Assembly (NCBI GenBank): GCA_046496945.1
Contig: JAWOGL010000023.1
Coordinates: forward strand, 1 to 10,221
DNA length: 10,221 nucleotides
Reading direction: 5' to 3'
Origin: Desulfonatronovibrio sp046496945
GTDB lineage: Bacteria > Desulfobacterota > Desulfovibrionia > Desulfovibrionales > Desulfonatronovibrionaceae
Position 1 is the first letter of the stretch. Every line of letters starts with the position of its first letter. Below the pieces are notes generated by a model. That model ran no database searches. It worked only from the letters and a program-made list of their open reading frames with translations, and had not been told where the DNA came from. The position numbers and the translations under genes are program-made. Below, in pieces: positions 5,327 to 10,221 of the stretch.

Positions 5327-6694
5327 ATGAAAGATATCAACAGGGACATCTTCAGGGCTTACGACATAAGGGGAATCGTGGATCAGGATTTTGATTCCCA
5401 GTGGGTGGAAACTCTGGGCAGGGCCTGTGGAACATATTTTTCCGGTCTGGGAATAAATCAGGCCGTGGTGGGACATGACTGCCGCCACAGTTCTCCCGGA
5501 TATCAGGGAGACATGGTCCGGGGTCTGCAGTCAACGGGTGTTGACGTAGTGTTTTTAAATATGGTGGCTACGCCTTTGTTTTATTTTGCAATAAAAAAAC
5601 TCGGCCGTCAGGCCGGAGTTATGGTCACGGCAAGTCATAATCCTCCTGATTTCAATGGATTCAAGGTCTGGGCTGGAGACAGCACCATCCACAGTGAGGA
5701 AATCCAGAAAATTTATGAAATTATGGCCAGTGGCGAATTTGCCCAAGGTAGAGGCATATCCAGCGAATTTGATATAGTTCCGGAATATTTGTCCTATCTT
5801 AAAAACCAGGGGCCAATCTCCAGGCCGGTAAAGGTAGTGATCGACGGAGGCAACGGTTCTGCCGGACTGGTCTGCGTCCAGGCACTGGAAAATGCCGGCG
5901 CCCAAGTGGTTCCTCTTTACTGCAGGCCTGACGGGGATTTTCCCAATCATCATCCCGATCCCACGGTCATGAAAAATAACCAAGACCTGGTGAGCATGGT
6001 AAAAAAGGAAAACGCTCAGCTGGGCATAGGTCTTGACGGAGATGGAGACCGGATAGGGGTGGTGGATGAAAAAGGGCAGATGATCTATGGAGATCAACTG
6101 CTGGCAGTATATGCCAGGGAGGTATTGAAGACCAACCCCGGGGCAAGCATTATCGGCGAAGTCAAGTGTTCTCATCTTCTGTTTAATGACATAGAAAAGC
6201 ACGGAGGTCGCCCCATAATGTGGAAAACCGGTCATTCACTTATTAAAGCCAAGATGAAGGAGGAGAAATCTGTCCTGGCCGGTGAAATGAGCGGACATAT
6301 GTTTTTTGCGGACAGGTATTACGGTTTTGACGATGCGATCTACGCTGCTCAGAGGCTGGTGGAAATAGTTGCCAAAGAAAAAGACAGAGAGGTCAGTCAG
6401 TACCTCAATGACTGGCCCCGGACTTTTAATACGCCTGAAATACGCATGGAATGTCCCGACAAGATCAAGTTTCAGGTTGTGCAGGCCGCTCAGGACTATT
6501 TTCGCAAGCATTATAACATTGTTGATGTGGACGGGGTCAGGATTACCTTTGATGACGGCTGGGCCCTGCTCAGGGCGTCCAACACTCAGCCTGTTCTGGT
6601 GCTCAGGTTTGAAGCTGAATCAGAAACCAGGCTGGCTGAGTTTAGAGAAATTATTGAGACCCCCCTGAAAAAATGGATCAGTGAACTGTCCTGA
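5327..6694 (+). CDS. Phosphomannomutase/phosphoglucomutase (AlgC-type)
   Basis: This 455-residue enzyme interconverts hexose 6- and 1-phosphates (mannose and/or glucose) in the cytoplasm, feeding sugar nucleotides for lipopolysaccharide, exopolysaccharide or glycogen. It has all four domains of the alpha-D-phosphohexomutase family. The start AYDIRG (11-16) is typical. The catalytic phosphoserine loop is TASHNP (101-106, S103), the Mg2+ loop is DGDGDR (237-242), the sugar-binding loop is GEMSGH (319-324) and the phosphate-binding loop is RASNTQP (416-422). Length and motif positions closely follow Pseudomonas AlgC, so dual PMM/PGM specificity is likely but not provable from sequence. GlmM is less likely, since GEMSGH marks the PMM/PGM subgroup. 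It is the first gene of a plus-strand operon, and its TGA overlaps the next ATG by one base. Confidence 0.95.
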   Translation: MKDINRDIFRAYDIRGIVDQDFDSQWVETLGRACGTYFSGLGINQAVVGHDCRHSSPGYQGDMVRGLQSTGVDVVFLNMVATPLFYFAIKKLGRQAGVMVTASHNPPDFNGFKVWAGDSTIHSEEIQKIYEIMASGEFAQGRGISSEFDIVPEYLSYLKNQGPISRPVKVVIDGGNGSAGLVCVQALENAGAQVVPLYCRPDGDFPNHHPDPTVMKNNQDLVSMVKKENAQLGIGLDGDGDRIGVVDEKGQMIYGDQLLAVYAREVLKTNPGASIIGEVKCSHLLFNDIEKHGGRPIMWKTGHSLIKAKMKEEKSVLAGEMSGHMFFADRYYGFDDAIYAAQRLVEIVAKEKDREVSQYLNDWPRTFNTPEIRMECPDKIKFQVVQAAQDYFRKHYNIVDVDGVRITFDDGWALLRASNTQPVLVLRFEAESETRLAEFREIIETPLKKWISELS

Positions 6695-7065
6695 TGGTGA
6701 AAAAGATCCTGTTTATTTTTCTGGTGCATGTTATCGTGCTGGGTTCATTGTGGATATGGAGAGACAATAAGGACGATAATGGCTTCGGGCGAATCCAGGA
6801 TAAGTATCTGCTGCAGGATTCTATACATGTGCAGATTAGAAAGGCTGATTCATCAGACGTGGAAATGCTTCTTTGTGTTAATCCGGACAAGCTGGCAGAA
6901 GCCCTGACAGAACAGCGGTTTGATATTTCCGTGCTTGCGCACGCCGCCGGAGAATCTGACTGGTCACTTGAAAAACTGGACAAAGACGCGGCGCGGGAAT
7001 GTTATCAGATTAAGGTCGGTCAATCTGATTGTGAATTCATGCCTGCTGCGGGCATTTATGAATAA
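6694..7065 (+). CDS. Uncharacterised small membrane-anchored protein
   Basis: I do not recognise this 123-residue protein. It begins MVKK and a hydrophobic segment (about 4-22, FIFLVHVIVLGSLWIW), so it is probably anchored in the inner membrane with the rest in the periplasm, or has an uncleaved signal. The remainder (about 23-123) is acidic and soluble and contains two cysteines separated by 14 residues (ECYQIKVGQSDCEF) plus one at LLCVNP; a disulfide is possible but speculative. The ATG shares its first base with the PMM/PGM stop (TGATG), which fixes the start and implies coupling. The reading frame fills the space between two real genes, supporting that it is coding. It may act with the similarly anchored protein encoded next. 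Confidence 0.75.
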   Translation: MVKKILFIFLVHVIVLGSLWIWRDNKDDNGFGRIQDKYLLQDSIHVQIRKADSSDVEMLLCVNPDKLAEALTEQRFDISVLAHAAGESDWSLEKLDKDAARECYQIKVGQSDCEFMPAAGIYE

Positions 7066-7119
7066 ACCATTACGGCAGAGCGAAGTTCCCTTTTCAAATA
7101 GAACATGAGGCAGGCTGTC

Positions 7120-7617
7120 ATGATATTTTCCCCTTCATCCTCCAGGCGCAGACAAAGTTCTACCCTGCGCATCCTGCTCATGCTTATTTTATTTGTGGGG
7201 GTGGGTTATCTGTTCTGGAAAAATTTTGAACGTTCTATGGATACTGTTTTGACCAGACACGTGGTTAATGATGAAACAAATACCCTTGACCGGGATACAA
7301 TTAATGAAATTTCAACTTTTTCTTCCAATCTGCAGAAAAGATTCGGCATAGGTATAGAGGTTAGAATTTTCCAAAAATTCGCAGTGCCTCCATCCGGGGA
7401 TTCCAGGACTATTTATATAGCAATAAGTCCTGAATACAAGGAAGATATCATTACATTTCCTTCCCTTCTGAACAAGGCTTTGCCTGAAGATTTTGTGGAA
7501 TACGTAAAAAATGAGCATTTTGACCGGTACTGGGAAGATGAAGGCTGGCAACAAGGCTTGATGGATTTTTTAAATTTGCTGGGACAGGAGATAATGGAAA
7601 TTGAAAGAAGCAAGTAA
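7120..7617 (+). CDS. Membrane-anchored protein with a divergent TPM-like domain
   Basis: This 165-residue protein has a basic N-terminus (SSSRRRQSS), one membrane segment (about 15-33) and an extracytoplasmic domain of about 130 residues. The order resembles a TPM-type fold: FGIGIEVRIF, then a strand IYIAISPEY, a LNKALPEDF segment, and a C-terminal D-x-GW-x-x-GLMDFLNLL helix. TPM proteins act in photosystem II repair in plants and in poorly understood membrane-linked roles in bacteria; the assignment here is tentative. ATG 7120 has GAGG nine bases upstream and is preferred over ATG 7105, which has no ribosome site. The gene follows the preceding small protein by 54 bp, and its end overlaps the possible TTG start of rnhA, so it belongs to the same operon. 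Confidence 0.75.
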   Translation: MIFSPSSSRRRQSSTLRILLMLILFVGVGYLFWKNFERSMDTVLTRHVVNDETNTLDRDTINEISTFSSNLQKRFGIGIEVRIFQKFAVPPSGDSRTIYIAISPEYKEDIITFPSLLNKALPEDFVEYVKNEHFDRYWEDEGWQQGLMDFLNLLGQEIMEIERSK

Positions 7618-7624
7618 TGATTCC

Positions 7625-8071
7625 ATGCCGGGCGTCACGATTTATACGGACGGCGCCTGCTTGAAAAATCCCGGCCCCGGGGGATACGGGGCAGTACTTA
7701 TTTACGAAGCCAGGGAGAAGGAAATATCCAGAGGTTTTCCTGATACTACAAATAACAGGATGGAACTTATGGGGGTTATTTCCGCACTCAAGGAGCTAAA
7801 ATATCCCTGCAGAGTCAAGATTTATACCGATTCCCAGTATATCGCCAAGGCTGTCAATCAGAAGTGGCTGGATAAATGGCAGAGAAACGGATGGAAAACA
7901 TCCGGCCGCAATGATGTCAAGAATAAAGATCTGTGGCAGGAATTGATCAGTCTTTTAAGCAGGCATGTCCTGGAGTTCAGATGGGTAAAAGGTCATAACG
8001 GGGATCATTACAATGAGCGGTGTGACCAGCTGGCCAGAAACGCGGCCAGGGAAGCCGCAAAAAGCAGTTAA
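7625..8071 (+). CDS. rnhA: Ribonuclease HI
   Basis: This enzyme degrades the RNA strand of RNA-DNA hybrids, removing R-loops and primer RNA. From ATG 7625 the protein is 148 residues, close to the 155 of E. coli RNase HI. All catalytic residues are visible: D9 (YTDGACLKNPGPGGYG), E47 (RMELMG), D69 (YTDSQY), H124 (VKGHNG) and D134 (RCDQLA). The basic handle region with tryptophans (KWLDKWQRNGW, 80-90) used for hybrid binding is present. The start is not certain. ATG 7625 fits the family length but lacks a ribosome site, whereas TTG 7601, eight codons earlier, has AGGAG ten bases upstream and overlaps the previous gene. It is the last gene of the plus-strand operon; the stop codon begins a repeat copy. 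Confidence 0.95.
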   Translation: MPGVTIYTDGACLKNPGPGGYGAVLIYEAREKEISRGFPDTTNNRMELMGVISALKELKYPCRVKIYTDSQYIAKAVNQKWLDKWQRNGWKTSGRNDVKNKDLWQELISLLSRHVLEFRWVKGHNGDHYNERCDQLARNAAREAAKSS

Positions 8072-8090
8072 CAGCGTGTTGAAATAGTCC
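8069..8090 (+). repeat. Degenerate copy of the palindromic motif at the rnhA stop
   Basis: TAACAGCGTGTTGAAATAGTCC begins with the rnhA TAA stop. It matches the copy at 3133-3112 (minus strand) except at the palindrome centre and one base of the tail. Its orientation is plus, so the palindrome is immediately downstream of a plus-strand gene. No T-tract follows. Confidence 0.5.
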
Positions 8091-8231
8091 AATTTGGTTT
8101 CGGGTGGATTTGTGCTTATCAGGAAGAAGAAGGCAAAAACCACATCAAGATGATTGACAGATTTGAGATATTATTCCGGATCCGGCTTCAGGTCCCGGGT
8201 TGTCCGGAGTGGATGCTTTTGACCTTACTGT

Positions 8232-8278
8232 AATAAAAACCCCCGGATTAAGTTCGTTCAGACTTGCTCCGGGGGTTT
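8232..8278 (-). terminator. Rho-independent terminator, probably bidirectional
   Basis: AAACCCCCGGA (8237-8247) and TCCGGGGGTTT (8268-8278) form a perfect 11-bp GC-rich stem around a 20-base loop, which has an inner AAGT/ACTT pairing. On the minus strand the stem runs into TTTTTATTA, a good terminator for the DRTGG-protein gene whose stop is at 8285. On the plus strand only three Ts follow, so it may also stop rnhA transcripts, less strongly. The genes converge here. Confidence 0.85.
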
Positions 8279-8284
8279 GCCGGC

Positions 8285-9352
8285 TTAATTTTCCAGTCCC
8301 AGGGCTTTATTAATGTACTGGTAGTCCAATGCGGAATTAACTAGCTGAGTGCCGTGCTGGATCTTGATTACGTCCCGCAGCTTGTGTCTGGAAAGCAGGT
8401 CGTCCATTTGTCTGGCCACGGAATAGGTGTCGCCGCGTACCAGAATGATGGGAATGCCCAGAACTTCGGATCTGGTCAGGATTATGTCGTTGGGGTAAAG
8501 ATTTCCGGTAAGGATCAGGCACTGGGTATTTCCTTCCAAAGCTACCAGATGCACGTCTGAGCGGTCCCCGCCTACAATAATCGCCGACCTTTTGCTTTTC
8601 TTGAAGTGAAGCATGAAGTTTTCCACCTGCATGGTGCCGATTATAAAATTTTCCACCACTTTATCGGTCTTGTCTGAAGCGGAAATAATTTTTCCTCCCA
8701 GCCGGGTTGCCAGGTCATTAACCTTGATGGCTCCCATGAGGGGATCTTTGGGGATTACGCCCAGGACCTTGATTTTTTTGCTTTCAAGAAAAGGAATCAG
8801 CATGTCTTCCAGTTCATCATTGAAATACTGCGGGATATCATTAAGAATGGTTCCTATCAGATTTTCTCCCAGGCTATCCTTAAGCACGGTAAGGTAGTCG
8901 TAATTGAGTTCTTTATTGAACCGGTCAATAATCAGTGATTTCAGCCCCAGGGTTTTCACCACACTAACCCCGTCCAGGCCGCAATATTTTCCCGAATACA
9001 TGCTGCCGGAACCGGATACGATCATGATATCCTTTCCTTTGGATAATTCCTGGTAGTTTTTTTCTATGACCGGCATAAGGTTTTCACATTGACCTTTGAA
9101 AGCCTTGACCTTAAAGTCCTGATCAACCAGAACAGGGGTCACCATTGAGGGATCTTCAGACAGGCCCAGGACTTCCTGGACAAAAAAAGCGTCTTCATCG
9201 CCTGTCTTTCCCTCTTTTTCTTTGGGAAGAACACCCACCGGCTTCATGTAACCGACTTTGTATCCCATTTTCTGGAATTTTTTTCCTATGGACATGGCAA
9301 TCATGTTTTTGCCTGAGTAACCTGCAGTTGATCCGATATAAAGTCCCAGCAT
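8285..9352 (-). CDS. BioD-like P-loop / DRTGG-domain protein (phosphotransacetylase N-terminal-like)
   Basis: This 355-residue protein has two parts. Residues 1 to about 200 form a BioD-like (dethiobiotin synthetase-type) P-loop domain with GSTAGYSGKN (7-16), MKPVGV (36-41) and IVSGSGSM (111-118). Residues about 205-325 match a DRTGG-type domain (LATRLGG, GGDRSDVHLVAL). The same pair forms the N-terminal regulatory half of long phosphate acetyltransferases, but the catalytic PTA domain is absent, so this is probably a stand-alone regulatory or nucleotide-sensing protein. The P-loop ends GKN rather than GK[ST], which may be normal for the subfamily but could alter nucleotide use. AGGAGG lies seven bases before ATG 9352 and only one base from ATG 9358, so 9352 is chosen. 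The gene is monocistronic, ends at a strong terminator and faces rnc divergently. Confidence 0.85.
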   Translation of the reverse strand: MLGLYIGSTAGYSGKNMIAMSIGKKFQKMGYKVGYMKPVGVLPKEKEGKTGDEDAFFVQEVLGLSEDPSMVTPVLVDQDFKVKAFKGQCENLMPVIEKNYQELSKGKDIMIVSGSGSMYSGKYCGLDGVSVVKTLGLKSLIIDRFNKELNYDYLTVLKDSLGENLIGTILNDIPQYFNDELEDMLIPFLESKKIKVLGVIPKDPLMGAIKVNDLATRLGGKIISASDKTDKVVENFIIGTMQVENFMLHFKKSKRSAIIVGGDRSDVHLVALEGNTQCLILTGNLYPNDIILTRSEVLGIPIILVRGDTYSVARQMDDLLSRHKLRDVIKIQHGTQLVNSALDYQYINKALGLEN

Positions 9353-9359
9353 GTACATT

Positions 9360-9365
9360 CCTCCT
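9360..9365 (-). promoter_or_regulatory. Ribosome binding site deciding the DRTGG-protein start
   Basis: A full AGGAGG on the minus strand is seven bases before ATG 9352. A second ATG (9358) is only one base from it, too close for normal initiation. The site therefore argues for 9352 although both ATGs are in frame. Confidence 0.8.
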
Positions 9366-9463
9366 GTTTGTTTGGTTTTTTTTAGCAAAATTTTACGGTC
9401 TAAGTTGCGAGCTAATAGATGAATGGGTAAAATGATCCGGTAAGAGGAAATGTGTCAGCAGTG

Positions 9464-9490
9464 ATTTCAATTCAGAAAACCTATTGAAAT
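9464..9490. promoter_or_regulatory. Operator-like dyad in the divergent gap before rnc
   Basis: ATTTCAAT (9464-9471) and ATTGAAAT (9483-9490) are perfect 8-bp inverted arms separated by 11 bp, with their centres 19 bp apart, about two helical turns. The right arm contains TTGAAA, a possible -35 box for rnc, although no well-spaced -10 follows (TAATTT comes after only 15 bp). The dyad could bind a dimeric regulator acting on rnc or on the divergent gene. Confidence 0.35.
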
Positions 9491-9529
9491 TGCCATAGTC
9501 CCGATAATTTTTAAATCTGTGCAGGTAAA

Positions 9530-10221
9530 ATGAAAAATCTGGATAATCTTCAAAACAAATTAAACTATCGCTTCAAGGATATCAGCCTTTTGACTCAGGC
9601 GCTTACTCATAGTTCCTTTGCCAATGAAAATTGTCTGGTTCATAATGAAAGACTGGAATTTCTGGGTGATGCTGTTCTGGAGCTCTGTATTTCCAGAGTG
9701 CTTTTCTTTGGCTTTCCTGACGCTCCGGAAGGACAGCTTACCAAGTTAAGGGCAGGACTGGTCAGTGAGTTTTCCCTGGCCAGGGTCGCCAGGTCGTTAT
9801 CTCTGGGTAAGTATATTTTTCTGGGTAAAGGAGAAGAGTATCAGGGTGGAAGAGACAGGGATTCGGTCCTTAGTGATACTTTGGAAGCTGTTCTGGGTTC
9901 TGTATACCTGGATTCCGGGTACCGGGCGTCCCAGGACTGTATTCAGGCATTATTCAAGCCTTTTATTCCCAAGAGTGTGGAAGTGCTGCCTTCCGGTAAA
10001 GACTATAAAAGCCGGCTGCAGGAGGCTACCCAGAGTCTGTTTAAGGCCAGGCCGGTTTATTCACTTCTGGAAAGTATTGGTCCTGAACACGAAAAAGTTT
10101 ACCGGGTGCAGGTGGAGCTGCCTAATGGAATGTTTGTTGAGGCCAGGGAATCCAGCGTGAAAAAGGCCGAACAAAAAGCGGCAGGCAAGGCAATCAGGGA
10201 ATTGACCAGAAACCAGAGATA
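9530..10221 (+). CDS. rnc: Ribonuclease III (open at the window edge)
   Basis: This enzyme cleaves double-stranded RNA and processes rRNA precursors and structured mRNAs. 230 residues are visible, close to full length. The last two bases of the window, TA, probably begin the stop codon, so the end lies just outside. The nuclease domain (1 to about 150) contains the signature HNERLEFLGDAVLEL (38-52) with E40, E43 and D47. E67 and the second acidic pair D116/E119 (LSDTLEAVLGSVYLD) complete the metal site. The double-stranded RNA-binding domain (about 158-226) has DYKSRLQEATQ and the helix KKAEQKAAGKAI. ATG 9530 is preceded by AGG at a five-base spacing. The gene is divergent from the DRTGG-protein gene. 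In many bacteria era or other RNA-processing genes follow rnc, but this cannot be seen here. Confidence 0.96.
   Translation, partial: MKNLDNLQNKLNYRFKDISLLTQALTHSSFANENCLVHNERLEFLGDAVLELCISRVLFFGFPDAPEGQLTKLRAGLVSEFSLARVARSLSLGKYIFLGKGEEYQGGRDRDSVLSDTLEAVLGSVYLDSGYRASQDCIQALFKPFIPKSVEVLPSGKDYKSRLQEATQSLFKARPVYSLLESIGPEHEKVYRVQVELPNGMFVEARESSVKKAEQKAAGKAIRELTRNQR

Noticed and set aside
5555..6235. Minus-strand open frame of 226 codons opposite the mutase gene
   Set aside because: The plus strand has all four catalytic loops of PMM/PGM there; the antisense frame has no family features.
8150..8233. 27-codon plus-strand frame after rnhA, ending just before the terminator
   Set aside because: The ATG has no Shine-Dalgarno, and the peptide has no feature beyond chance for this length.

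Overview
The window is a bacterial chromosomal segment made mostly of housekeeping genes. It carries two tRNA genes, uvrC, a DUF445 membrane protein gene, hflK-hflC, a phosphomannomutase/phosphoglucomutase gene, two small membrane-anchored proteins, rnhA, a BioD-like/DRTGG protein gene, and the start of rnc. Gene content, moderate GC, the MNWDWEKLQ start of HflK and the style of the intergenic repeats suggest a deltaproteobacterium, perhaps a Desulfovibrionales-type sulfate reducer. That placement is an inference from remembered family features, not a search result.

Layout, left to right. (1) 1-349: a minus-strand tRNA-Gln(CTG)/tRNA-Glu(TTC) unit with a recognisable promoter and a probable downstream terminator. 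(2) 350-2739, minus: uvrC, whose end overlaps the start of a DUF445 gene by 13 bp. (3) 2740-3187: 448 bp without a gene, filled with repeats. These are an element that artificially extends the uvrC reading frame, a 13-bp direct repeat pair, a perfect 18-bp inverted repeat, and two copies of a short palindromic motif. (4) 3188-5142, minus: hflK and hflC, with stop and start overlapping by one base. (5) 5143-5326: a divergent intergenic region. (6) 5327-8071, plus: an operon of PMM/PGM, a small anchored protein, a TPM-like anchored protein and rnhA. (7) 8072-8284: a convergent gap with a strong hairpin terminator. (8) 8285-9352, minus: a BioD-like/DRTGG regulatory-type protein. (9) 9353-9529: a divergent gap with an operator-like dyad. 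(10) 9530 to the window end, plus: rnc, open at the right edge and lacking only its last codon(s).

Functional themes are DNA repair (UvrC), membrane protease control (HflK/HflC), sugar-phosphate interconversion for surface polysaccharide (PMM/PGM), and RNA metabolism (RNase HI, RNase III). Nothing here looks like a defence system, prophage, CRISPR array or intact insertion sequence. The least explained signals are a dispersed, partly covarying palindromic motif (AACAGnCTGTT followed by GAAAAAGTCC) found at several gene boundaries, the 18-bp inverted repeat upstream of uvrC, and the two uncharacterised anchored proteins between PMM/PGM and rnhA.
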